Assembly (NCBI RefSeq): GCF_003751445.1
Contig: NZ_RJUU01000002.1
Coordinates: 1,302,001 to 1,366,000 of the forward strand
Direction: 5' to 3'
Source of the DNA: Streptomyces sp. 840.1
GTDB taxonomy: Bacteria > Actinomycetota > Actinomycetes > Streptomycetales > Streptomycetaceae
DNA: 64,000 nucleotides
The translations under genes and the position numbers were made by a program. Under the pieces are notes generated by a model. The model did no database searches and was not told the origin of the DNA. It worked only from the letters and a program-made list of their open reading frames with translations. The first letter of the stretch is position 1. Every line of letters begins with the position of its first letter. Positions 30,407-38,669 of the stretch are shown in pieces.

Positions 30407-31405
30407 ATGCCGTCCTCCACGGAACGGGCCCCGGTGGGAACCACCGGCCACGGCCTGACCACCGGCACAGTGGCACGCCGGCTCGGCGTCGCGCCGACGA
30501 CACTCCGGACCTGGGACCGCCGCTACGGCATCGGCCCCGTTCGCCGGCAGGGCGGTGCGCACCGGCGGTGGACTGCCGAGGACATTGCCGTACTGGAACG
30601 CATGTGTGAGCTGACGAGTGCCGGGGTGCCCCCTGCGGAGGCCGCCCGCACGGCACTCGGCACGACTTCCGGCTCCCGGGCCCCAGCCGCCACACACCCG
30701 GTGCGCCCGGCGCTTCCGGCAGCTCCGGTGCGCTCCGGCGCGGAGCCGGAGGGGCCGGCCGCTGACGTGGCGCGCCACGAACGCCGGGGGCTGACGAGTG
30801 CGGCGCTGCGGCTGGACTCCCGGACCATCGACGAGCGGCTGAGCGCCGCGATCGGCCGGTACGGACTGGTGGCCGCCTGGGACCAGGTGATCATGCCGAC
30901 ACTGCACGCGGTGGGACGCAAGTGGCAGACCTCGGGCGAGCGTTACGTGGAGGTCGAGCACCTGCTGTCCTGGCACGTCTCCAGTGCCCTGCGGCGGGTC
31001 GCCGTACCGCCCGCCGCGGGTGACGACGGAGCCGGGCCCGCCCTGCTGGCCTGCACCCCGGGCGAGACGCACACGCTTCCGCTGGAGGCGCTCGCCGCCG
31101 GGCTCGCCGAACGCGGCCTGGGCGTGCGGATGTTCGGAGCGTCGGTGCCGGGCGAGGCGCTGAGCGAGGCCGTGCGCCGGACCGGCCCGTCGGCCGTGGT
31201 GCTGTGGTCCCAGTCGCGGAACACGGCCGCACGGCCCCTGGCGCACCACGTGACGTCCATCGAACGCGGAGTACGGGGGGCCAGGACCCGCCCGGCGGTC
31301 CTGATCGCCGGACCGGGCTGGGCGGGCGCCCCCCTGCCCGGCACCCACCGCCCCCGTGAGCTGGGCGAGGCGATCAGGATGCTCACCGGATTGTGCGCGC
31401 GGTGA
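30407..31405 (+). CDS. litR: B12-binding MerR-family light-responsive regulator (LitR/CarH type)
   Basis: This 332-residue regulator has an N-terminal MerR winged helix (LTTGTVARRLGVAPTTLRTWDRRYG, about 17-75) and a helical cap with a W-x(10)-EH variant of the CarH W-x(9)-EH motif (WQTSGERYVEVEH). A Rossmann-like cobalamin domain follows, with the histidine motif GETHTLP, the likely lower axial His. CarH-type proteins repress in the dark with adenosylcobalamin and release DNA on photolysis. ATG 30407 is chosen because a TATGAT -10 box ends seven bases before it (leaderless); ATG 30395 falls inside that box. It is divergent from the ECF gene. Confidence 0.85.
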   Translation: MPSSTERAPVGTTGHGLTTGTVARRLGVAPTTLRTWDRRYGIGPVRRQGGAHRRWTAEDIAVLERMCELTSAGVPPAEAARTALGTTSGSRAPAATHPVRPALPAAPVRSGAEPEGPAADVARHERRGLTSAALRLDSRTIDERLSAAIGRYGLVAAWDQVIMPTLHAVGRKWQTSGERYVEVEHLLSWHVSSALRRVAVPPAAGDDGAGPALLACTPGETHTLPLEALAAGLAERGLGVRMFGASVPGEALSEAVRRTGPSAVVLWSQSRNTAARPLAHHVTSIERGVRGARTRPAVLIAGPGWAGAPLPGTHRPRELGEAIRMLTGLCAR

Positions 31406-31420
31406 GTCGTCCCGTGAGCC

Positions 31421-31500
31421 GTCCGGTGAATCGTGCGGTGAGGCGTCCGGCGAGATGTCCGGTGAATCGTGCGGTGAGGCGTCCGGCGAGATGTCCGGTG
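31421..31500. repeat. Tandem 36-bp repeat, two perfect copies plus partial
   Basis: Two identical 36-bp units (31421-31456 and 31457-31492) are followed by eight bases of a third copy. The unit begins GTCCGGTGAATCGTGCGG and is itself built of related GTGAG/GGCGAG blocks of about 12 bp. It lies in the 277-bp gap between the MerR and amine-oxidase genes. The short open frame through it (a repeated SGE/CGEASGEM peptide) has no ribosome site or family, so it is treated as non-coding. Confidence 0.8.
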
Positions 31501-31682
31501 CGGCACGGGGTGAGACACGCTGTGCGGCGCGCGCCCACCGCCTGCCGTGCTGGAGGGGTTTGAGCTGGGAGCATGCGCGGTGAGCCCGGCCCGGACCGGC
31601 CAGGTCGCACGACCCGGTCGCACGGCCCGGCTCCCGGCCGGGCCCCGGCCGAGGTCATCAGCCCGTGCGAAAGGCGAATTCC

Positions 31683-32933
31683 ATGGTGAAACCTGCTGAG
31701 CCACGGCCCGATGTCATCGTGATCGGAGCGGGCGCGGCGGGCCTCGCCTGTGCGACCGACCTGAGCACAGCCGGACTCTCGGTCCGCCTCCTGGAGGCAT
31801 CGGACGAGGTGGGCGGCCGCATGCGCACCGACCGGCGGGACGGCTTCCTCCTCGACCGGGGCTTCCAGGTGTTCAACACGTCCTACCCCCAGGTCAGGAA
31901 GCGCCTGACACTGCGTGAGCTGCGGCTGCACCCCTTCACACCGGGCGTGCTCGTGCAGACGGGGACCGGCGCCACCGGCCGGGTACGGTTCAGCGATCCG
32001 ACCCGCCGCCCGGCCTCCGCCGGGGATCTGTTGCCCGGACGGCTGGCCTCAGGTCGCGATCTGCTGGCGCTCGGGGTGCTCTCGGCCCGGGACATGTTCG
32101 GCCCGGTGAGCGCGATCCTGCGACGCGCCGACCGCACGACCCGCACCGAACTCGCCGACGCGGGCATCTCCGACGAGCTCGTGCGGACCCTGTTCCGGCC
32201 GTTCCTGTCGGGCGTTTTCCTGGAGGACGAACTGGAGACCTCCTCCCGCGTCTTCCACCTCGTCTGGCGCAGCATGCTGCGCGGCAGCCTCTGCCTGCCC
32301 GCCGCAGGCATCGGCGCCGTGCCGGCGGCGCTCGCCGCAGCCCTGCCGCCGCGCGCCCTGTCCGTCGAGACCCCCGTGCACAGCCTGACCGACGACGGCG
32401 TGCTCGGTGAGGACGGGACGGAGCGTCCCGCGCCCGTGGTGGTGGTGGCCACGGGCCCCGAACGGGCCGCGCGGCTGCTGCCCGGCCTGACGGTCCCGGA
32501 GACCCGGACCGTCACGACGTACTACCACGTGGCCGGCGCTTCCCCGCTGCGGGAGCCGACCCTGCTCGTCGACAGCAGGCGCCGCTTCCTGAACACGGTG
32601 GTCCTCAGCGAGGCCGTACCGTCCTGCGCGCCCGCCGGGTACGCGCTGATCTCGACCTCCGTGGCGGGCCCGGACGCCCCGGGCCGGGAGGCGCGGGTCC
32701 GGCGGGATCTCGCCGAGGTCCACGCCACCGACACCGCCGCCTGGGACCTGCTCGCCACCTGCTCGGTGCCGGGAGCTCTGCCCGCCATGCCGCCGCCCTG
32801 GCCGTTGTCCCGCACCTCACGCGTCGGGCCGGGCCGGTACGTGTGCGGGGACCACCGGGCGACCGGCTCGTTGCAGGGGGCGCTCGCCTCCGGGGCACGT
32901 GCGGCCCGTGAGGTTCTCGCGGACCGGGGCTGA
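31683..32933 (+). CDS. FAD-dependent amine oxidase/protoporphyrinogen-oxidase-like flavoprotein
   Basis: This 416-residue flavoenzyme has the FAD-binding motif VIVIGAGAAGLACATDL near residues 11-27 and the linked RMRTDRRDGFLLDRG segment. The C-terminal FAD motif reads YVCGDHRATGSLQGAL. The family covers monoamine oxidases, phytoene desaturases and PPO-like enzymes; the substrate is not clear. A flavoprotein of this type (LitB-like) is often found in Streptomyces lit loci. ATG 31683 has GAAAGGCG upstream; an in-frame GTG at 31665 is weaker. It follows the MerR gene after a repeat-bearing gap. Confidence 0.87.
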   Translation: MVKPAEPRPDVIVIGAGAAGLACATDLSTAGLSVRLLEASDEVGGRMRTDRRDGFLLDRGFQVFNTSYPQVRKRLTLRELRLHPFTPGVLVQTGTGATGRVRFSDPTRRPASAGDLLPGRLASGRDLLALGVLSARDMFGPVSAILRRADRTTRTELADAGISDELVRTLFRPFLSGVFLEDELETSSRVFHLVWRSMLRGSLCLPAAGIGAVPAALAAALPPRALSVETPVHSLTDDGVLGEDGTERPAPVVVVATGPERAARLLPGLTVPETRTVTTYYHVAGASPLREPTLLVDSRRRFLNTVVLSEAVPSCAPAGYALISTSVAGPDAPGREARVRRDLAEVHATDTAAWDLLATCSVPGALPAMPPPWPLSRTSRVGPGRYVCGDHRATGSLQGALASGARAAREVLADRG

Positions 32934-33056
32934 CCCGAGCGATCACGGCTGCCCCGCCCCCAAGACGGCGGTTCCACGGCCCCGAAGCGGTGAGACGAAC
33001 GAGGGCCGGCCCGGCCGGCCAGGTGTGGTCCGACCGGACGGGGGCACTTGTCGCCC

Positions 33057-33977
33057 ATGAACGCAGAGGCTGAGAGTGGTACGCAGAACGGAACGCGGCG
33101 CAGAACATGGGGAAGCGTTCTCCTGCAGGTGACCTTTCTGGTGTTGGCCTTCCTGGCCATGGTCGGTTTCTCGGTTGTGCTGGCGAAGGTGACGCTCACA
33201 CCGTCGCCGGCCTCCGAGGAGCTCGTGAAGTCGAATCTGCGTCCCGGCCGCTCGCTGCGGCAGTACGCCGAGGACTACACCTTCCTCGCGGCCTGCAAGC
33301 AGGCGGGCGGAAACCTGGTGCTGGGCATGCCGTTCGGCGTGCTCCTGCCCATTCTCGTACCGCGCCGGCTGCGGATGGTCCGGATGGTCCTGCTGACCGT
33401 AATGGTCATAGCGATCGTCGAACTCGTCCAGGGAGCGCTCGTGGCCGGGCGTGCCTTCGACGTCGACGACGTCATCCTCAACACCGCGGGCGCGCTTCTC
33501 GGCTATCTGCTGCTGGGCCGTCGTCTGAGCCACCGCTACCACGTACTCGCGGCCGGACCGGAGCCGGTGCCCGAACGCACCCGGGCGCCGGAACCGGCCG
33601 GACGCGACGAGCGCGGGACCGAGCCGCGCCGCCGGCCCTGGCAGGAGAAATGGGCGAAGGCCGCGGCACGGACGAAGCCGGCGGCGAAACCCCTGGAGAA
33701 GCCGGAGCGGAAACCGGCGATGAAGCCGGTGCGGAAGACGGAGAAGACGGCGGGGCCGGACGCCGAGCCCAAGCCGGCCCCGGTGTCCAAGGCCGAGCCC
33801 AGGCCGAAGACGGCCAAGACGTCCAAGCCCAGGGCCGGGACCGCTGCGACGTCCAAGCCCAAGGCCCGGCCGAAGCCCTCGGCCGCGAGTGGCAGGACGC
33901 CGCGCGGGGACCGAGACGGAGACGGGGACCGAACCGGTCCGGGCCGCGCGCTGCTGGACCGGTTCCGCGGGCGCTGA
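33057..33977 (+). CDS. VanZ-like membrane protein with basic Lys/Pro/Ala-rich tail
   Basis: This 306-residue protein has four or five membrane segments in the first ~160 residues, with VanZ family features: NLVLGMPFGVLLP, and the fourth segment AFDVDDVILNTAGALLGYLL. VanZ confers low-level teicoplanin resistance in vancomycin elements; most homologues have unknown roles in the envelope. Unusually, the last ~130 residues form a cytoplasmic tail of repeated KPxxKP/KPKA-type motifs, highly basic and probably disordered. ATG 33057 is preferred over the upstream in-frame TTG at 33048. It stands alone, followed by a DUF4389 gene. Confidence 0.85.
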   Translation: MNAEAESGTQNGTRRRTWGSVLLQVTFLVLAFLAMVGFSVVLAKVTLTPSPASEELVKSNLRPGRSLRQYAEDYTFLAACKQAGGNLVLGMPFGVLLPILVPRRLRMVRMVLLTVMVIAIVELVQGALVAGRAFDVDDVILNTAGALLGYLLLGRRLSHRYHVLAAGPEPVPERTRAPEPAGRDERGTEPRRRPWQEKWAKAAARTKPAAKPLEKPERKPAMKPVRKTEKTAGPDAEPKPAPVSKAEPRPKTAKTSKPRAGTAATSKPKARPKPSAASGRTPRGDRDGDGDRTGPGRALLDRFRGR

Positions 33978-34135
33978 CCGTGCGGGCCGGGGGAGCGCCC
34001 CGGCCCGCACGGCCCCGGGCCGGCGGGGCACCCGATCGGCCTGTGGCCGTTTGCGGGCCGCTCTCCGGGGCCCGAGCGTGAGGTGACGCGGAGTGCGCAG
34101 AGGGCGTACGCGATCACCTGCCGAAGGGGAGCGCC

Positions 34136-34963
34136 ATGGCCGACGCCCAGTGGAGCCCGGGGCGCAGGGCGGGGGACGCGGGCGAGTTCCTGCCCGTGCT
34201 CGACCTCATCGAGCCCACCCGTCAGCGCCGGCTCACCGTCCTGTTCCGGCTGCTGCTGCTGATTCCGCATTTCGTCGTGCTGCTGTTCCTGGAGATCGCG
34301 GCCTTCTTCACCGCCGTGTTCGGCTGGTTCGCGGCCCTGGTGCTGGGCCGGCTGCCGGAGCCCGTCTTCCGCTTCCTCGCCGGAGTGCTCGGCTACCGTA
34401 CGAGGGTCGCAGCGAGCGCCTTGCTCCTCATCGACCGCTACCCGCCGTTCGCGCTGGACCCGCCGTCCGGCTATCCGGTCCAGATCGACGTCCGCCCGAC
34501 GAGGCTCAACTGGCTGGCTGTCTTCTTCCGGCTGATCCTGGTGATTCCCGCAGCGATCGTGCAGAGCCTGGTCACATCGGGCTGGTACGTCCTGGCGATC
34601 GTGTGGTGGCTGATCACGCTGATCCTGGGACGTATGCCCCGCCCGCTCTTCGAGGCCACGGCTGCCACGCTGCGCTACGACATGCGCGTGTCCGCCTATA
34701 TGTCGTTGCTCAGCCCCGCCTACCCCAAGGGCCTCTTCGGCGAGGACGCGCTCTCCGTGCCTGAGCGGCAGGGGCGCTCCGCCACCCGGCCGCTGGTCAT
34801 CAGCGGCGCGGGCAAGGCACTGCTGGTGTTCTTCCTGGTACTCGGGCTCGTCAGCGCCGTCACGACCTCCGTGACCAGCTCGTCGTCCGACGACAGCGAC
34901 ATGTGGATGCATCGACAAAGCGCTCGCATCGTGTACCCGCCAACAGGCATGATCGGGCGATGA
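34136..34963 (+). CDS. DUF4389 integral membrane protein
   Basis: This 275-residue protein has paired repeats of the DUF4389 family. Each half has a hydrophobic hairpin (LTVLFRLLLLIPHFVVLLFL and NWLAVFFRLILVIP) followed by FxWxxxLxLGRxP (FAALVLGRLPEP; WWLITLILGRMPRP) and a conserved R-TRV/YDMRV stretch. A further membrane segment lies near residue 235. Function is unknown. The ATG has AGGGGAGCGCC upstream. Its stop overlaps the start of the DinB gene by four bases, so the two are co-translated. Confidence 0.87.
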   Translation: MADAQWSPGRRAGDAGEFLPVLDLIEPTRQRRLTVLFRLLLLIPHFVVLLFLEIAAFFTAVFGWFAALVLGRLPEPVFRFLAGVLGYRTRVAASALLLIDRYPPFALDPPSGYPVQIDVRPTRLNWLAVFFRLILVIPAAIVQSLVTSGWYVLAIVWWLITLILGRMPRPLFEATAATLRYDMRVSAYMSLLSPAYPKGLFGEDALSVPERQGRSATRPLVISGAGKALLVFFLVLGLVSAVTTSVTSSSSDDSDMWMHRQSARIVYPPTGMIGR

Positions 34964-35475
34964 CATGGACAGCTCCAGAGGTAGAACGCGCCGGCGGATC
35001 GCTCGTCGCCGGTGAGCGCGAGATGCTCATCGGGTATCTCGGATGGTTCCGCGGCACCCTCCTGATGAAGTGCGCCGGCCTGACCGGTGAGCAGCTCGCC
35101 GAGCGGACCGTGGAGCCGTCCAACCTCTCGCTCCTCGGCCTCGTACGCCATATGGCCAAGGTCGAACGCACCTGGTTCAGGCAGCGCTTCGCCGGGCAGC
35201 CGATCGAGCCCATGTACGACCCCGGCGACGGCAAGGACGCCGACTTCGAGAAGCTCGATCCGGCCACCGCCGCCGAGGACTACGCCCGGCTGGTGGAGGA
35301 GTCCCGGCTGGCGGACGAGGTCGTCGCCGGTGCCTCGTTCGACGACACCTTCACCCACGACGGTGAGGTCTACAACCTGCGGATGGTGCACATCCACCTG
35401 ATCAGCGAGTACGCGCGACACATCGGCCACGCCGACCTGGTGCGCGAGCGGCTGGACGGCGTCACAGGGGCGTGA
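34960..35475 (+). CDS. DinB-family (DUF664) metal-dependent four-helix protein
   Basis: This 171-residue protein is of the DinB/DUF664 group. It has LLGLVRHMAKVERTWF near residues 60-75 (first histidine of the metal site) and a C-terminal HIHLISEYARHIGHADLVRE carrying two more histidines. Actinobacterial members include mycothiol-dependent transferases, so a bacillithiol/mycothiol S-transferase-like role is possible but unproven. The ATG overlaps the TGA of the DUF4389 gene (ATGA). Confidence 0.87.
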   Translation: MTWTAPEVERAGGSLVAGEREMLIGYLGWFRGTLLMKCAGLTGEQLAERTVEPSNLSLLGLVRHMAKVERTWFRQRFAGQPIEPMYDPGDGKDADFEKLDPATAAEDYARLVEESRLADEVVAGASFDDTFTHDGEVYNLRMVHIHLISEYARHIGHADLVRERLDGVTGA

Positions 35476-35577
35476 GTGCCGGTCCGGCGAAAACGGCCGT
35501 CTGTATCAACGTACGGAATCGGCCGGATCCGGGGCGGTGGGCGGAGTGAATCCGGACAGCCGGGTCACACGGGGAGT

Positions 35578-36300
35578 ATGACTTCCACCGACTTACCTAC
35601 AGACGCACCGGGCAAGTCCGACGGACAAGCGGGCGGCGGCCGCGACAACGGTCCCCGCCGCAGCCGGCGATGGGGGAGGGCGGCCGCGATCGGCGTGGTC
35701 GCCGTCGTGCTGCTCCTCCTGGGCACACGGCTCAGCCTGCTGCCGGGGCTGGGTGACATCTTCGGCGAGAAGACCCATGACCGCTCGGGCCCCGCCGTGC
35801 TCAAGTCGATCCGTGACATGAGCCGGTACGAGGCGGCGGCGGGCAATTTCCAGGTCGTCGTCGATCTGGAGAAGGACACGAAGTTCGTCCCGGACGCGAT
35901 CCGAGGCTCCCGCACGCTGTACGTCGGCGCGGGCACGGTAGGTGCCTCCGTCGACCTGGGCGATGTCGCGGACAACGGAGTCGTCGTCAACGAGGACCGG
36001 ACCAAGGCCGAGCTCCGGCTGCCGCACGCCGTCCTCGGCAAACCGGCGCTCGATCCCGACCGCTCGTACGCGGTGTCCAAGCAGCGCGGGCTCTTCGACC
36101 GGATCGGGGACTTCTTCTCCGACAATCCCGGCAGCGAGCAGGCGGTGAACAAGCTGGCGGCCCAGCACATCGGCGAGGCGGCGAAGGAGAGCGGGCTCAC
36201 CCAGCGCGCCGAGAAGAACACCACCGCCATGCTGCAGGGGCTGCTCGGCTCGCTCGGCTTCACGGAGGTCACCGTCAGTTACGGTGACGCCCGCAAGTAG
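35578..36300 (+). CDS. DUF4230 membrane-anchored protein
   Basis: This 240-residue protein has a cytoplasmic, Gly/Asp-rich N-terminus, a single membrane segment (AAAIGVVAVVLLLLGTRL, about 38-55) and an extracytoplasmic DUF4230 domain. The domain begins near SGPAVLKSIRDMSRYEAA and includes FQVVVDLEKD and VGASVDLGDV. The family function is unknown. ATG 35578 has GGGGAG directly upstream; the frame is open before it, but an N-terminus ahead of the anchor would be unusually long. It is followed by a 335-bp gap. Confidence 0.83.
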   Translation: MTSTDLPTDAPGKSDGQAGGGRDNGPRRSRRWGRAAAIGVVAVVLLLLGTRLSLLPGLGDIFGEKTHDRSGPAVLKSIRDMSRYEAAAGNFQVVVDLEKDTKFVPDAIRGSRTLYVGAGTVGASVDLGDVADNGVVVNEDRTKAELRLPHAVLGKPALDPDRSYAVSKQRGLFDRIGDFFSDNPGSEQAVNKLAAQHIGEAAKESGLTQRAEKNTTAMLQGLLGSLGFTEVTVSYGDARK

Positions 36301-36635
36301 GCGCGGTCATCGAGCGGACCCGCCCGGCTCCCGGGTCCGCTCCCCGGCCTTTCCGCTCGGCCTTTCTCCCGTGCGGTCCGGCCCGGTGGACCTCTCCTTC
36401 CTCCCCTTCCTCAACTCCCTTGCGGTTCCGCACCCTTGACGGCGACGCCTCGATAGGTATGGTCTAGTCCAAGTGCAGGGACGGCGCCGGACACCGCGTT
36501 CGCGGGGTGTTTCCGGTCATGGATCCTGCCGTTCCCTTCGCGCCTCTTGGCCCCACACTCGAGAGGCTGGACTGCCGCTATCGGGCTCCCCACGGTCCGC
36601 CCGCGTCGCAGCGATGCCTCATGTGAAGGAGAAGC
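36301..36635. other. 335-bp intergenic region, LPMO promoter and long leader
   Basis: This region holds the LPMO promoter with a DasR-like box (36436-36473) and a leader of about 160 bases ending in GAAGGAGAAGC before the LPMO ATG. C/T-rich sequence follows the DUF4230 stop. No further gene is supported. Confidence 0.6.
36436..36473 (+). promoter_or_regulatory. LPMO promoter with DasR-like dre box over the -10
   Basis: The promoter reads -35 TTGACG (36436-36441), a 16-bp spacer and -10 TATGGT (36458-36463). The -10 is the start of TATGGTCTAGTCCAAG (36458-36473), which matches the DasR consensus at about 11 of 16 positions with the central GGTCTAG intact. Binding would block the promoter, in line with GlcNAc-relieved control of chitin-degradation genes. 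Confidence 0.6.
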
Positions 36636-37151
36636 ATGCACGCGAAAAGGAAGACCGCCGTAGCCGTCGGTGCCGTACTCGCACCGGTACTCGCCCTGAC
36701 CCTTCCGGCAGGCTCGGCCAGCGCCCACGGTTACATCTCGTCACCCCCGAGCAGGCAGGCGCAGTGTGCCGCCGGAACGGTCAGCTGCGGCTCCATCACC
36801 TACGAGCCCCAGAGCGTGGAAGGCCCCAAGGGGCTGACCAGCTGCAGCGGCGGCAACAGCGCGTTCGCCGAGCTCGACGACGACGCCAAGGGCTGGAAGG
36901 TCACTCCGGTGAGTTCCAGCACCTCGTTCCAGTGGAAGCTGACCGCTCGTCACTCCACCAGCACCTGGCAGTACTTCGCGAGCGGCCAGAAGATCGCGGA
37001 GTTCAACGACAACGGTGCCCAGCCCGGCGCGACCGTCACCCACCAGGTGAACTTCGGCAGCCTCAAGGGCCAGCAGAAGGTCCTCGCGGTCTGGAACATC
37101 GCCGACACGGCCAACGCCTTCTACGCGTGCATCGACGTCAACGTCAGCTGA
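36636..37151 (+). CDS. Lytic polysaccharide monooxygenase, AA10 (chitin-type)
   Basis: This 171-residue secreted copper enzyme oxidatively cleaves chitin chains. The signal peptide ends SASA, so the mature protein begins with His31 (HGYISSPPSRQ), the first half of the histidine brace. The second copper histidine is His106 in LTARHSTSTW, and the axial Phe lies in NAFYACID (Phe162). It is a single catalytic domain with no carbohydrate-binding module, the compact size seen in several Streptomyces AA10 proteins. The ATG follows GAAGGAGAAGC. Regulation by DasR is suggested by the box over the -10. A hairpin follows 54 bp after the stop. Confidence 0.95.
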   Translation: MHAKRKTAVAVGAVLAPVLALTLPAGSASAHGYISSPPSRQAQCAAGTVSCGSITYEPQSVEGPKGLTSCSGGNSAFAELDDDAKGWKVTPVSSSTSFQWKLTARHSTSTWQYFASGQKIAEFNDNGAQPGATVTHQVNFGSLKGQQKVLAVWNIADTANAFYACIDVNVS

Positions 37152-37205
37152 TCCCCGCACGCACCGTCCGGCCGCCGCGACCACCGGCGACCGGTGGACG
37201 ATGAG

Positions 37206-37239
37206 AGGGACCCCTGCCCTGTACCGGGCGGGGGTCCCT
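37206..37239. terminator. Terminator hairpin after the LPMO gene
   Basis: A 14-bp stem with one mismatch (37206-37219 with 37226-37239) and a six-base loop lies 54 bp after the LPMO stop. Confidence 0.75.
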
Positions 37240-37397
37240 GTCGTGACACCGTGAACCGGCCGCTACCGCTCCCGGGGGTACCGGGCACGGACACCCGGTT
37301 GGTCGGTCCCGTCACCCACATGCTGCCGGGGCCGCGCAGAATCGGCCGGGCGCGGCAACGCTGATTGCGTCACCGCGTCTGCAGAATCGGGATCAGC

Positions 37398-37817
37398 ATG
37401 CTCATATCCAGCATCCTCGGCCTCGGCCCCGGAGCGTCGGGCCGTTCGCGTAGCGGGTACGCCTTCGCGGCCGTTCTCACCGCGGCGGTGTACGCCGGAG
37501 CGGTGCCGGCCGCCGCTGAGGGGGCATCCCCCACCGTCGCGGGCGGGAGCGGCGTCGCCGAGCGGCCCGCGCATCCCGTCGTCGCCCCGGCCCCGCCGTC
37601 CGGAGCGCCGGTCGACACCGCTGCGGTCGGCCCGGACCGTGGCGAGGTCATCGGCTCCCGGTTGCCGGGCGCGCCCGAGCCGCTCGCGCCCGGGGGAGCC
37701 AGGACGCTGGTGCCCGCCGTGATAGGGGGCGCCGTCGGGCTGGCCCTGTTCGCGGCCGGCGGCGTGCTGGCCGCCGCCCGCAGACGCGGCGGCCACGCAG
37801 GCCGCCGGCACGGCTGA
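37398..37817 (+). CDS. Small exported, membrane-anchored hypothetical protein
   Basis: This 139-residue protein is not in a family I recognise. It has a Sec-type N-terminus with a hydrophobic core (GYAFAAVLTAAVYAGAVPAAAE), a Pro/Ala-rich low-complexity linker (AHPVVAPAPPSGAP), and a C-terminal membrane anchor (LVPAVIGGAVGLALFAAGGVLAAARRRGG) with an arginine stop-transfer tail. There is no LPxTG box. The layout suggests a small wall-spanning surface protein. ATG 37398 is preferred over an earlier non-ATG start. It lies between the LPMO and nitroreductase genes on the same strand but is spaced from both. Confidence 0.6.
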   Translation: MLISSILGLGPGASGRSRSGYAFAAVLTAAVYAGAVPAAAEGASPTVAGGSGVAERPAHPVVAPAPPSGAPVDTAAVGPDRGEVIGSRLPGAPEPLAPGGARTLVPAVIGGAVGLALFAAGGVLAAARRRGGHAGRRHG

Positions 37818-37941
37818 CACCGTCCGGCGCGACACGTCGGACGCCCCCGGGATTCGGGGCGGCCGATGGTGTTGAAGCCATGATGAGGTAGCGCGGCCGA
37901 TGAAGTGTCACGGCCGGATCGTCGACGACGGGACAGACGTC

Positions 37942-38388
37942 ATGCCTCTCCAGGGTGAGTACGAACCGAGCCCCTCCCAGTGGGTTCGGGACCAGGTCGA
38001 GAAGTACGAGAGCTCGGGCGGTACGGAAGGGACCACGATGCGGGACCTGCCCGTCATCATCCTGACCACGCGTGGAGCCAAGAGCGGGAAGATCCGCAAG
38101 ACGCCGCTCATGCGCGTCGAGCACAACGGCGTGTACGCGGTGGTCGCCTCGCAGGGCGGAGCCCCCAAGCACCCGGTCTGGTACCACAACCTCACCGCCG
38201 ACCCGCGTGCCGAACTGCAGGACGGCCCGGTGCGCCAGGACATGAACGTCCGGGAGGTGACCGGGGACGAGAAGGCGGTCTGGTGGGAGCGCGCCGTCGA
38301 GGCGTTCCCCGACTACGCCGACTACCAGAAGAAGACCGACCGGCAGATCCCGGTGTTCGTCCTGGAACCGGCGGAGACCAGCCACTGA
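37942..38388 (+). CDS. DDN/F420-dependent nitroreductase-family protein (DUF385)
   Basis: This 148-residue protein has the split-barrel fold of the deazaflavin-dependent nitroreductase family. It begins [23 protein letters not shown], with the F420-type segment [21 protein letters not shown] near 36-56, the [17 protein letters not shown] core and the [19 protein letters not shown] end. These enzymes reduce nitro or quinone compounds with F420H2; the substrate is unknown. ATG 37942 is chosen because family members start at this MPL-GEY motif; an upstream ATG at 37900 would add 14 residues. Confidence 0.87.
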   Translation: MPLQGEYEPSPSQWVRDQVEKYESSGGTEGTTMRDLPVIILTTRGAKSGKIRKTPLMRVEHNGVYAVVASQGGAPKHPVWYHNLTADPRAELQDGPVRQDMNVREVTGDEKAVWWERAVEAFPDYADYQKKTDRQIPVFVLEPAETSH

Positions 38389-38439
38389 CCAGCCGGACAC
38401 GGCACGAGGACGGGGCGCGGCAGCACTCCTGAGCGCGCC

Positions 38440-38484
38440 CCGGAGGCCCCACCGGTTCCCCTGCGGAACCCGTGGGGCCTCCGG
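38440..38484. terminator. Long hairpin terminator after the nitroreductase-family gene
   Basis: A 20-bp stem with one mismatch (38440-38459 with 38465-38484) and a five-base loop lies 51 bases after the stop. Confidence 0.8.
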
Positions 38485-38669
38485 CCGTCCCCCCGGCATG
38501 GCCGGCGGGCCGCCTCCGCGGCCGCCCCGGACACGTCACCCGGCGGCTCCGCGCGCGGCCGGCGGACACACGGCCGGCGGCGAACCGCTACGGGGCACAG
38601 GGCGCGGCGGGATACCCTCCAGCACGGCCCCTTGAGGTGCGGGGCCGAGTGGGAAGGATTCAGAACCAG

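Noticed and set aside
31356..31583. Small frame through the 36-bp repeat encoding SGESCGEASGEM-type repeats
   Set aside because: There is no ribosome site, it overlaps the litR end, and the repeat unit being a multiple of three is enough to explain the open frame.
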